From RPQJ01 sp052035645 (GTDB lineage Bacteria > Pseudomonadota > Gammaproteobacteria > Steroidobacterales > Steroidobacteraceae), in the NCBI GenBank assembly GCA_052035645.1, contig JBPOHK010000094.1, forward strand, positions 1-64,000: a stretch of DNA of 64,000 bases, read 5' to 3'. The first letter of the stretch is position 1. Each line of letters begins with the position of its first letter. This document shows positions 43,692 through 51,265 of the stretch, in pieces. Made by a program: the position numbers and the translations under genes. The notes under the pieces were generated by a model. It made no database searches and had not been told where the DNA came from. It saw only the letters and a program-made list of their open reading frames with translations.

Positions 43692-44438
43692 ATGAAGCAC
43701 GTTCAGACTGTTGCAAAGTCGGCCGTCCTGGCCGCGGTCCTGTCGTTCGCCGCGCTGCCGGCAGGCGCCGGCGAATGGAAACACGAGTTTGCGCCTTACC
43801 TGTGGGGCGCGGCGATGAGCGGCCAGGCCGGCGTGGGCGCGCTGGCCGCCGACGTGGACATGAGTTTCGGCGACATCCTCGACGACCTCGAGCTCGGCTT
43901 CATGGGCACCTACCGCGCCACGGGCGAGCGCTACGTGATCAATGTCGACGCCATCTACATGGGGCTCGGCGCCACCGAGAAGGGGCCCGGCGGCGCGCTC
44001 AAGGCGGACATCGACATGGACCAGCTCGCGCTCGAGGTCGACGGCGGCTACCGGGTGACGGAGCGCCTCACCGCGCTCGCCGGCCTGCGCTACGTCGACC
44101 TGTCGGGCAAAGTTTCGATCGACGGTCCGCTCGGCATCCAGCGCTCGCCCGAGGGCGGCGCGGACTGGGTCGACCCCGTCGTGGGCGCGATCTACGCGAT
44201 GCCGCTCGGCGACCGCTGGTCGACGTCCTTGCGCGGCGACGTGGGCGGCTTCGGCGTCGGGTCCGACTTCAGCTGGCAGGCGATCGCCACGCTGCGCTGG
44301 CAGGCGACGCCCACGATCGGCGTGCTGGCGGCGTACCGCTACCTGTCCATGGACTACGAGTCGGGCCGCAATGCCGACTATTTCAAGTACGATGTGGACT
44401 CGCAGGGGCCTGCGCTGGGCGTGGTGATGGCGTTCTGA
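43692..44438 (+). CDS. Outer-membrane beta-barrel protein
   Basis: 248 residues with a Sec signal (about 1-27, ending AGA). The mature part is amphipathic, alternating-residue strands with aromatic ends: HEFAPYLWGAAMSGQ..., YVINVDAIYMGLGATEK, RYVDLSGKVSI, VVGAIYAMPLGDRWSTSLRGDVGGFGVGSDFSWQAIATLRW and the C-terminal Phe of ALGVVMAF, the recognition signal for barrel assembly. About 8 to 10 strands. Ligand unknown. ATG 43692 has weak upstream GAGTCACG. Probably cotranscribed with the DUF3313 gene. Confidence 0.82.
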   Translation: MKHVQTVAKSAVLAAVLSFAALPAGAGEWKHEFAPYLWGAAMSGQAGVGALAADVDMSFGDILDDLELGFMGTYRATGERYVINVDAIYMGLGATEKGPGGALKADIDMDQLALEVDGGYRVTERLTALAGLRYVDLSGKVSIDGPLGIQRSPEGGADWVDPVVGAIYAMPLGDRWSTSLRGDVGGFGVGSDFSWQAIATLRWQATPTIGVLAAYRYLSMDYESGRNADYFKYDVDSQGPALGVVMAF

Positions 44439-44462
44439 CCGGCCCGCCGCCGGCGCCGGTCA
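44436..44462. terminator. Palindrome spanning both convergent stop codons
   Basis: TGACCGGC (44436-44443) pairs with GCCGGTCA (44455-44462), 8 bp around an 11-base loop. The two ends are the TGA stops of the + strand barrel gene and of the - strand transaldolase gene. No T-tract on either strand, so a strong intrinsic terminator is not certain; it could act as a bidirectional one or block read-through. Confidence 0.45.
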
Positions 44463-45413
44463 CGCGGCCGCGCCCACCAGCGCGGCCAGCCGGCGGGCGT
44501 CGGCGTCGAACAGGCGGATGCCTTCGGCCAGCTTCTCGGTGGCCATGGCGTCCTCGTTGTGCATCCAGCGGAACAGCGACTCGTCCATGTCCACGCGCGC
44601 GGCATCGCTCGCTTCCGCGGCCGCAGGGCTCAGGCGACGCGGCACCTCGCCCTCGGTCGCGGCCAGCGTCGCGAGCAGGTCGGGGCTGATGGTCAGCAGG
44701 TCGCAGCCCGCGAGGTCGAGGATCTGCGTGGTCTTGCGGAAGCTCGCGCCCATCACCTGTGTGTCGTAGCCGAACTTCTTGCAGTACTGGTAGATGCGCG
44801 TGACCGAGGCGACGCCCGGGTCCCGTTCGCGGGGGATGTCCTCGACACCCTGCGCCTTGCGGTGCCAGTCGTAGATGCGCCCGACGAACGGGGAGATCAG
44901 CGTCACGCCCGCGTCGGCGCAGGCGACCGCCTGCGCGACGCTGAACAGCAGCGTCAGGTTGCCGTGGATGCCGTCGTGTTCGAGCCGCTCGGCGGCGCGG
45001 ATGCCCTCCCAGGTGCTGGCGATCTTGACCAGCACGCGTTCGCGGGACACGCCGGCCGCCTCGTAGAGGTCGATCAGCCGCCGCGCCCGGCGCTCGGTGG
45101 CCTCGGTGTCGAAGCTCAGGCGCGCCACGACCTCGGTGGACACGCGGCCGGGAATCAGCTCGAGGATCCGCCGGCCGAACGCGACGAACAGCCGGTCGAG
45201 CGCGTCGTCGGCGCGCTCCACGGCGGGCGTGGCGGCGGCGGCGCCGAGTGCCTCGTCGATCAGCGGCCGGTAGCGCGGGTCCCGGGCGGCCTTGAGGATC
45301 AGGCTCGGGTTGGTGGTCGCGTCCTGCGGCCCGACCCGGGCGATGGCGTCGATGTCGCCGGTGTCGGCGACGATCACCGAGTGCCGTTGCAGTGCTTCGA
45401 GCTGGCTGGGCAT
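44460..45413 (-). CDS. tal: Transaldolase
   Basis: 317 residues, normal for the TalB class. It transfers a dihydroxyacetone unit from sedoheptulose-7-P to glyceraldehyde-3-P in the pentose phosphate pathway; cytoplasmic TIM barrel. The Schiff-base lysine is Lys130 in VLVKIASTWEGI. The N-terminal family pattern SVIVADTGDIDAIARVGPQDATTNPSLILKA and the later NLTLLFSVAQAVACADAGVTLISPFVGRI segment are typical. Start ATG 45413, at the family N terminus. Monocistronic, divergent from the DUF481 gene. Confidence 0.95.
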   Translation of the reverse strand: MPSQLEALQRHSVIVADTGDIDAIARVGPQDATTNPSLILKAARDPRYRPLIDEALGAAAATPAVERADDALDRLFVAFGRRILELIPGRVSTEVVARLSFDTEATERRARRLIDLYEAAGVSRERVLVKIASTWEGIRAAERLEHDGIHGNLTLLFSVAQAVACADAGVTLISPFVGRIYDWHRKAQGVEDIPRERDPGVASVTRIYQYCKKFGYDTQVMGASFRKTTQILDLAGCDLLTISPDLLATLAATEGEVPRRLSPAAAEASDAARVDMDESLFRWMHNEDAMATEKLAEGIRLFDADARRLAALVGAAA

Positions 45414-45565
45414 GGGACCTCCGGGATCGTCGCGCGGCGCACCGGGTGGCGGTGCCGGTCGCAGGGCGCCGTGCGGGCAGCCTAAACCAGTGTCCGCGAC
45501 CGATGCCACCGCCGGGGCCGCGGGTCGCTGTGGCATAGTCGCGCCTCCATCGGTGGAGGGCGTCC

Positions 45566-46636
45566 ATGGGCCTGTCGATTTCGCGCAATGACCGCTGGAG
45601 GCGGGCATTTTCGGCCATCGTTTCCCTCGGCCTGCTGTGGGCGATGCCGGGCGTCGCGCAGGCCGCACCGAAGACGGACGTCGTGTTCCTCGTCAACGGC
45701 GACCGGATCACCGGCGAGGTCAAGCGCCTCGAGCACGGCCAGTTGCAGTTCAAGACCGACGCGGCGGGCACGCTGTCGATCGAGTGGGCGCGGATCGCCC
45801 GCGTGCAGAGCACCCAGTACCTGCAGGTCGAACTGGCGGACGGCACGCGCCATTTCGGCCCGGCGCCCGAGGCCGCCGCCGACGGTCGACTCGTGCTCGC
45901 GCCGGGCCGCGACCGGCCCGGTGCCGACCTGCCGATGGCCGGCATCGTGCGCATCGACCCGATCGAGCGCGGCGACCTCTGGTCGCGCCTGGACGGCTAC
46001 GTGACCGCCGGTTACGACTACACCAAGTCCAACGACCTGCAGACCTTCAGCTTCACCGGGGGGCTCAGTTCCCGCACCCGGCAGCGGGAATGGTCCCTCG
46101 ACGGTTCCTCGCAGGTCACCGCCCAGCGCGGCAATCCCGACTCGAGCCGCTGGCAGCTGACGGGCAACGGCCGCCGCTTCCTGGCCTCGCGCCGGTTCTA
46201 CGAGGGCTTCGCGGGGCTCGAGGGCAACGACGAACTCGGCCTCGACCTGCGCACGCTGCTGGGCGGCGTCTTCGGGCGCTACCTCGTGCAGGACGGCCGG
46301 CAGGAGTGGGGCGCGTACGCCGGCCTCGCCTACAACCACGAGGATTACTCGGTCACGGGCACGCGGCAGAGTCTCGAGGCCGTGCTCGGCATGCAGTACG
46401 ACTACTTCCGCTACGAATCGCCGGAAGCGTCGCTGGATGCTTCGATCAACCTGTTCCCGAGTCTCACCGAGTCCGGTCGCCTGCGCGCGGAGGGCAAGCT
46501 GCGCTCGCGCTACGAGGTGGTGAAGGACCTGTTCTTCGAGCTGAGCCTGTACGGCAGCTACGACACCGACCCGGGCGAGACCGCGGTCTCGAACTCGGAC
46601 TACGGGCTGACCACCTCGCTCGGCTTCTCCTTCTGA
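45566..46636 (+). CDS. DUF481 family outer-membrane protein
   Basis: 356 residues. Sec signal about 1-33 (ending AQAA). A small N-terminal beta domain (DVVFLVNGDRITGEVKRLEHGQLQFKTDAAGTLSIEWARIARVQ) precedes a barrel with repeated aromatic-rich strands (GYVTAGYDYTKSNDLQTFSF; FRYESPEASLDASINLFPSL; ELSLYGSYDTDPGETAVSNSDYGLTTSLGFSF). The C-terminal Phe fits barrel insertion. Matches DUF481, putative salt-induced outer-membrane proteins. Its 3' end overlaps the convergent antiporter gene by 37 bp. Confidence 0.85.
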   Translation: MGLSISRNDRWRRAFSAIVSLGLLWAMPGVAQAAPKTDVVFLVNGDRITGEVKRLEHGQLQFKTDAAGTLSIEWARIARVQSTQYLQVELADGTRHFGPAPEAAADGRLVLAPGRDRPGADLPMAGIVRIDPIERGDLWSRLDGYVTAGYDYTKSNDLQTFSFTGGLSSRTRQREWSLDGSSQVTAQRGNPDSSRWQLTGNGRRFLASRRFYEGFAGLEGNDELGLDLRTLLGGVFGRYLVQDGRQEWGAYAGLAYNHEDYSVTGTRQSLEAVLGMQYDYFRYESPEASLDASINLFPSLTESGRLRAEGKLRSRYEVVKDLFFELSLYGSYDTDPGETAVSNSDYGLTTSLGFSF

Positions 46637-47793
46637 GCGGGCGAGCGGTGTGCGAGCGCGCTGAGTGAGGCGGTCGCGATCACCAGCAGCATCACCGCGC
46701 CGAACGGGAAGTCCCGCAGCAGGCCCGTCTCGGCCGCGGTCAGGAACAGCAGCACGGTGATGAGCCCGCGCGGCGCCACCCAGACCAGGCGCCGCGCGTG
46801 CCGCTGGCGCAGCAGCCACAGGATCGCCGTGCGGGCGGGGTAGATCGCGCCGATGGCCACCACCATCACGGCCCAGGCACGCCAGTCCGACATGTGCGCG
46901 ACGTCCGTCCAGTAGCCGAGCATCAGGAAGAAGAAGCTCTTGGTCGCGAAGGTCAGCTCGGCCACGAGGCCCTTGAATTCCGCGAGCGTGTCGTCGAATC
47001 CGTCGTGCACGATCCAGGCGAGGCGCTTGTCGCGAGTGAGCAGTTGCGTGTTGTTGAGCAGCAGGCCGCAGACCAGCACGACGATCAGCGGCGAGAGGTG
47101 CAGCGACTTGCCGATCGCGTAGATCAGCGTGAGGGCCGCCAGCAGCGGCAGGAAGCGTACGTGCCCCTCGATGCGGCTGATGAGGTACAGCAGCCCGAGC
47201 GCGGCGATCACCGCGGCGGCGAGCGAGATCATGCCGCCGCCGAGCAGGCTCTCGAGGAAGGCGCCCGGCGAGCCGCGGGCCTGCAGCCAGGAATAGAACA
47301 CCAGGATGCCCACGATGTCCGACAGCGAGCTTTCGTAGACCACGAACTCGCGCGCCTGCTCGGGCAGGCCGGCCGAATTCGGGATCGCCACGGCGCTCGA
47401 GATCACCGCGAAGGGCATCGCCGCCAGCGAGGCGATCGCCGGCGGCAGGCCGAGCGCATGCTGGAACATCAGCGTGAGCACGACGACGCAGACCACGAAG
47501 CCCGCGACGGCGGAGAACGAAGCCCGGGCGATCAGCCCGAGACGCTCGCGGCGCAGCGAGAGGTCGAGCGCGCCTTCCAGCACGATCAGGATCAGGCCGA
47601 AGGTGCCGATCGCGGGCAGCACCGGATCGACCCAGCGCAGGTGCAGGTCGAATCGCTCCATGACCTGCCGCGCGATCATGCCGGTGGCGACCAGCAGCAC
47701 GACCGCGGGCAGCTTGGTCCGCCGCCCGAAGATGTCGAGCAGGTAGGCGAAGACCAGCAGCGCGGAGACCGCGAGGATCGCGGTGTTGGTCAT
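46600..47793 (-). CDS. Cation:proton antiporter (CPA family)
   Basis: 397 residues, about 11-12 membrane helices. Family hallmarks are the early LLVATGMIARQVMERF region, the G..L..LEGALDLSL segment (Glu in helix 3), SSAVAIPNSAGLPEQAREFVVYESSLSDIVGILVFY with Asp in the ion-binding helix, and the late LGLLYLISRIEGHVRFLPLLAALTLIYAIGKSLHLSPLIVVLVCGLLLNN. It exchanges Na+ or K+ for H+ across the inner membrane. The start lies 13 bp downstream of the rubredoxin-HybE gene of the hydrogenase cluster, same strand, so probably on the same message. Confidence 0.88.
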   Translation of the reverse strand: MTNTAILAVSALLVFAYLLDIFGRRTKLPAVVLLVATGMIARQVMERFDLHLRWVDPVLPAIGTFGLILIVLEGALDLSLRRERLGLIARASFSAVAGFVVCVVVLTLMFQHALGLPPAIASLAAMPFAVISSAVAIPNSAGLPEQAREFVVYESSLSDIVGILVFYSWLQARGSPGAFLESLLGGGMISLAAAVIAALGLLYLISRIEGHVRFLPLLAALTLIYAIGKSLHLSPLIVVLVCGLLLNNTQLLTRDKRLAWIVHDGFDDTLAEFKGLVAELTFATKSFFFLMLGYWTDVAHMSDWRAWAVMVVAIGAIYPARTAILWLLRQRHARRLVWVAPRGLITVLLFLTAAETGLLRDFPFGAVMLLVIATASLSALAHRSPAQKEKPSEVVSP

Positions 47794-47806
47794 CCGGCGG
47801 GCTCCC

Positions 47807-48469
47807 TCAGCCGCCCAGCAGTTGCCGTCGCGACACCGTCGGCCGCGGCTCGGGCTCGTCGACGCTGAACAGGCCGTCCGCGGCGGCCTGCGCCGCGAGC
47901 TGCGCCGCCTCGTGGTCGGTGAACTCGCTCATGGTGGAGAACAGCGAGCAGTAGCCGATGAGGCCGAACTCCGGCAGGTCGTAGACCGTGAAGTCGTACG
48001 CTCCGGACGGGAAGGCGAGGCGGGCCTTGCCGCCGGCGACCCAGGTCGCGAGGTCCGCAGGCGAGGGGATCACCGTCAGGTTCATGAACCAGGGCGTGAC
48101 CATCACGCCGGTGTGCCGGCCCTGCTCCTCGCGGAAGCCGACCGCCTCGACCGCCAGCGTCGGGTTGTAGATCGGCATGCCCTTCACCTTGAGGGCCGCG
48201 CGCCGGTAGGCGTTCGCGAGCCGCTGCACGGGCCCGTCGTCGGACGGCGCGGCGCTGCCGAGGACCATGAATTTCGACTTCTCGGCCGCGCAATTCGGGC
48301 AGGTCCAGGTGTCCGGGAGCAGGCGGAACGGCGTCCCGGGCGGGATCTGGTTCACCTCCTCGCCGAGCGCCGGGTCGTAGACCCACCAGCAGATGCCGCA
48401 CTCGAGCCGCGTGTCGTCCGCGATCTTCGAGCCGTCGCCGCCGTAGCTGCTCTCGAAGGCCCCGCTCAT
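47807..48469 (-). CDS. Rubredoxin-HybE fusion, [NiFe]-hydrogenase assembly chaperone
   Basis: 220 residues. Residues 20-70 are a rubredoxin: iron ligands Cys24, Cys27 (CGIC), Cys57 and Cys60 (CPNC). From about 75 the sequence is HybE/HupJ-like (QRLANAYRRAALKVKGMPIYNPTLAVEAVGF; GVMVTPWFMNLTVIPSP; FPSGAYDFTVYDLPEFGLIGYCSLFSTMSEFTDHEAA), a chaperone of hydrogenase subunit maturation. In Rhizobium and Azotobacter, the rubredoxin (HupI) and HupJ are often separate genes; here they are one chain. ATGA overlap (48466-48469) with the HyaF gene. Last hydrogenase gene of the cluster. Confidence 0.88.
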   Translation of the reverse strand: MSGAFESSYGGDGSKIADDTRLECGICWWVYDPALGEEVNQIPPGTPFRLLPDTWTCPNCAAEKSKFMVLGSAAPSDDGPVQRLANAYRRAALKVKGMPIYNPTLAVEAVGFREEQGRHTGVMVTPWFMNLTVIPSPADLATWVAGGKARLAFPSGAYDFTVYDLPEFGLIGYCSLFSTMSEFTDHEAAQLAAQAAADGLFSVDEPEPRPTVSRRQLLGG

Positions 48470-49320
48470 GACGCGAACGCCTCCAGGATCTCGGCGAGCC
48501 GGGCGGCGGAATCCTCGAAATCCTCCCGCGCCGCGATCACGGACACCGGCACGCCGCCGACCTCGAGCGTGTCGAGGATGACCTTGCCGAGGCCGTTGAC
48601 GTACTGCACGGCCCAGACGTGCCGCAGGCCGGTCGCGAACACGCGCGAGCTGCCGTAGCCCCCCGAGCGGATGAACAGCGGCGCCTGGCCGAGCACCTCG
48701 GTCATCACCTCGGCGTCCGTCTCGGTGAGCGGCAGCAACGTGAAGTTGATGACGTGGTTCTCCTCGCCCGGCACGTACCGGCTCGAGCGGTCCTGCAACT
48801 CGGCCAGCAGGAACGGCGCGTTCATCGCGCCGGGCGGCATCTGCTTCGGCACGTCGAGGCGTTCGCGGGTCATCTCCGCCGCGACCGTGAGGAACGGCTG
48901 CGGCACGGCGCCGACCTCGAGCCACTCGTCGGTCACGCCGCCGGCGCCGCTGGCCTCGACCCGCCAGATGCCGGCCATCACCGACTCGACGACCCGGCAG
49001 AAGGACTCGCCCACGCCGACCTTCGCCCACACGTCGCCCTCGCCGAGGATGTCCGCGATGGCGGCCTTGCCGGCCTCGTCGAGGTCGCGCAGCGGGAACC
49101 GCGCCGGGGGGGCGGCGGGCTCGTCGATGCGGCGGCGCAGGTCCGCGATCACGTGGTGCAGCAGCGACCGCGCCTCGGTCGTGAGCTGCTCGGCCGCCAT
49201 GGCCTGGCGCGCCGGGCGCACGAGGCCCGTCGGCATGCCGATGAGGCGCAGCTGGTCGTCGCCGCCCGGGGTCGCATCCTCGGGAACCTTCTTGTGCCAG
49301 ACCAGGACGTGATCAGTCAT
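48466..49320 (-). CDS. hyaF: Hydrogenase expression/formation protein HyaF/HupH
   Basis: 284 residues. HyaF (HupH) family, a two-domain assembly factor of membrane-bound [NiFe] hydrogenases, thought to help with the small subunit's Fe-S clusters in aerobic conditions. Diagnostic parts: MPTGLVRPARQAM, LLAELQDRSSRYVPGEENHVINFTLLPLTETDAEVMTEVLG and IRSGGYGSSRVFATGLRHVWAVQYVNGLGKVILDTLEVG. ATG 49320 overlaps the HyaE gene (49317-49320). Product is soluble. Confidence 0.9.
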   Translation of the reverse strand: MTDHVLVWHKKVPEDATPGGDDQLRLIGMPTGLVRPARQAMAAEQLTTEARSLLHHVIADLRRRIDEPAAPPARFPLRDLDEAGKAAIADILGEGDVWAKVGVGESFCRVVESVMAGIWRVEASGAGGVTDEWLEVGAVPQPFLTVAAEMTRERLDVPKQMPPGAMNAPFLLAELQDRSSRYVPGEENHVINFTLLPLTETDAEVMTEVLGQAPLFIRSGGYGSSRVFATGLRHVWAVQYVNGLGKVILDTLEVGGVPVSVIAAREDFEDSAARLAEILEAFAS

Positions 49321-49718
49321 GCGTTTCCTCCCAACGGGGCCTGCGCCGCGCCCTCGCCCGAGGCGAGCAGCCGGTCGCAGGCCTGCGCGAACACGGGCCA
49401 GTCGCGCATGCGCGCCACCAGCTCGAACGGCTCGCCGTCGCGCACGTACACGACGGCAGGCGTCACCACGACGCCGAAGCGGGTCATCAGGGCGGTCTCG
49501 TCGCGCCGGTCCACGAACCCGAGCCGCAGCCGGCCCTGGTAGCTCGTGAGCAGCTCGCGGACCACCACGGCGACGTCGAGGCCCTCGGGGCGCGCGTTCA
49601 CGTCGCCGCTGAAGAAGAGCAGGGCGCGCGGGTTGCGCGCCAGGAACTCGTCGAGGTCGGCCTTGCGCACCACGTCGCAGGCGGGGTGCCCGGCCAGGGA
49701 CTGCAGCACGTCGCTCAT
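49317..49718 (-). CDS. hyaE: Thioredoxin-fold hydrogenase chaperone HyaE/HupG
   Basis: 133 residues with a thioredoxin-like fold but no CxxC: ALLFFSGDVNARPEGLDVAVVVRELL, and the cis-Pro loop GVVVTPAVVYVRDGEP. HyaE/HupG binds the Tat-signal-bearing small subunit to prevent early export. The gene is in the canonical place between hyaD and hyaF, with 4-bp overlaps on each side. Confidence 0.9.
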   Translation of the reverse strand: MSDVLQSLAGHPACDVVRKADLDEFLARNPRALLFFSGDVNARPEGLDVAVVVRELLTSYQGRLRLGFVDRRDETALMTRFGVVVTPAVVYVRDGEPFELVARMRDWPVFAQACDRLLASGEGAAQAPLGGNA

Positions 49719-50380
49719 CGGGCCTTCCCCTCGTCGCTCCTCGCCTCCGCCGCGGCACGGATCGCCAGGAAGCGCTCGTCGCCGACCCGGCACGCGACGT
49801 CGGCCGACGGCCGCTCGTCCTCGTAGCGGGAGCGCGCGAGCGCCGCGATCATCACGTCGCGGCTCTCGCCGGAGGTGCGGCGCCTGGCGGTGACGCCCCA
49901 GCGCGCCAGCTCCTCGAGGCCGAGCGCGAGCGCCGGCTCGACCTGCGCCTGCACGGCCGGCGTCAGGCTGCCGCCGTAGTCGGCCAGCTCGACCGGCTTG
50001 ACGCCGACCACCGTGAAGTGCGCCGGCTTGTGGTTCAGCAGCTCGAGGCTGGCGAGGATGTCGCTCACCCCGACCTGGTGCAGGCTCATCTTGCTGGTGG
50101 TGAGGAGCGTCGGGATCTCGGCATCGCGCGCCACGATCAGCGCGCCGGGCTCGCCGCGATGCGCGACGGCGTCGAACAGCAGCACGTGCGTGGCGTCGAG
50201 CAGCAGCGGCACCAGGGCGAGGCCCAGCGTGCCGCCGTCGAGCACCTCGATCTCGGGCGAGAAGTCCCAGCCGTTGCCGAGCGCCTCGACGCAGCGCACG
50301 CCGAAGCCCTCGTCGGCCCAGAGCAGGTTGCCGACGCCCAGCGCGACGATGCGGCGGGCGGTTTCCGGTTGATCTGTCAT
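49715..50380 (-). CDS. hyaD: Hydrogenase maturation protease HyaD/HupD
   Basis: 221 residues. Endopeptidase that trims the large-subunit C terminus after nickel insertion. N-terminal signature GVGNLLWADEGFGVRCVEAL (Glu ligand) and the downstream LLFDAVAHRGEPGALIVA with the Asp and the late HQVGVSDILASLELL with the His are the nickel-sensing site. About 25 residues longer at the C terminus than E. coli HyaD. Start ATG 50380, after a GGAGGGG site; a 135-bp gap and a large hairpin separate it from hyaC. Confidence 0.92.
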   Translation of the reverse strand: MTDQPETARRIVALGVGNLLWADEGFGVRCVEALGNGWDFSPEIEVLDGGTLGLALVPLLLDATHVLLFDAVAHRGEPGALIVARDAEIPTLLTTSKMSLHQVGVSDILASLELLNHKPAHFTVVGVKPVELADYGGSLTPAVQAQVEPALALGLEELARWGVTARRRTSGESRDVMIAALARSRYEDERPSADVACRVGDERFLAIRAAAEARSDEGKAR

Positions 50381-50427
50381 GGTCTGTCCGCCCCTCCGGG
50401 GCACGATTAGACGCGTTCCAAAAGTAT

Positions 50428-50480
50428 AACGGGACAGAGGGATTTCGGGGCGGAGGCGCCCCTCGTCCCGCTGTCCCGTT
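50428..50480 (-). terminator. Large inverted repeat between hyaC and hyaD
   Basis: AACGGGACAG (50428-50437) and CTGTCCCGTT (50471-50480) are perfect 10-bp arms. Nested inside is GGGGCG (50447-50452) / CGCCCC (50457-50462) with a 4-base loop. In the transcribed (minus) orientation the structure is followed by ATACTTTT, a partial U-tract. It could be an internal attenuator or mRNA-stability element that lowers expression of the maturation genes relative to the structural genes. Confidence 0.55.
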
Positions 50481-50515
50481 GGGCCCGGATCCGGGCCGCG
50501 GATGTCAGCCCCGGC

Positions 50516-51253
50516 TCAGCGGTAGAACCTCCAGCCGTTCATCATCGCGCTGATCGTCGTCTGGCGCTGGGTCATGTCCTGGCGGATCGCCATGTACATG
50601 TGCACCATCGAGAACAGGATGATGACCCACATGGCGCAGTGATGCACCGTGTGGACCGTCATCGAGTCGCCGAGCACGCCGAACACCCAGCCGAACGCCT
50701 TGTACCACGCGCTCTGGATGCCGGCGCCTTCCGCGAACAGGGCGAACCCCGTCAGCAGGAGCACGATCAGCGGCAGCAGGAACATGAAGAACATCGCGAA
50801 GTGCGCCAGGGGATTGTGCCCCACGAAGTCCTTCGGTTTCTTCAGGAACGCGTAGACCAGCACGTCGTCCAGCAGCTCCTTGTACCACTGCGGCCGCCAG
50901 AACGGCACCCAGAAGATCTGCCGCGCGTGCCTGCCGCCGACGATGACGCGGTAGAGGCGCAGCAGGAAGCCCACGCCCAGGATCATGCCGGCGCTGAAGT
51001 GGATCGTGCGGATCCAGCCGAACATGAAGTGGGACGCGGCCTCGCCGCCGACGGACGGCGGCGGGGAGCCGATGAAGTACCCGGTGATGGCCAGGACGAT
51101 GATGCAGAGCATCGTCGTCCAGTGCCAGATGCGGGTCGCGGCGTCGTAGATGTAGATCGGCCCCGGAACCTCGCCCTCGGGCAGGATCGCCTGGCTGTAG
51201 GCGCCTTCCCGGACTCGGTTCTTGAGCGGTGTCGTCGGGAAATATTCCGCCAT
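50516..51253 (-). CDS. hyaC: Ni/Fe-hydrogenase cytochrome b subunit HyaC/HupC
   Basis: 245 residues, a four-helix b-type cytochrome of the inner membrane that passes electrons from the small subunit to quinone. Heme-binding His residues occur in WHWTTMLCIIVLAITGYFIG, WIRTIHFSAGMILGVGF and in MTVHTVHHCAMWVIILFSMVHMYM. Normal length. It is 12 bp downstream of hyaB. Start ATG 51253, preceded by GGGGTATTGCC, a weak ribosome site. Confidence 0.92.
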   Translation of the reverse strand: MAEYFPTTPLKNRVREGAYSQAILPEGEVPGPIYIYDAATRIWHWTTMLCIIVLAITGYFIGSPPPSVGGEAASHFMFGWIRTIHFSAGMILGVGFLLRLYRVIVGGRHARQIFWVPFWRPQWYKELLDDVLVYAFLKKPKDFVGHNPLAHFAMFFMFLLPLIVLLLTGFALFAEGAGIQSAWYKAFGWVFGVLGDSMTVHTVHHCAMWVIILFSMVHMYMAIRQDMTQRQTTISAMMNGWRFYR

Positions 51254-51265
51254 GGCAATACCCCT

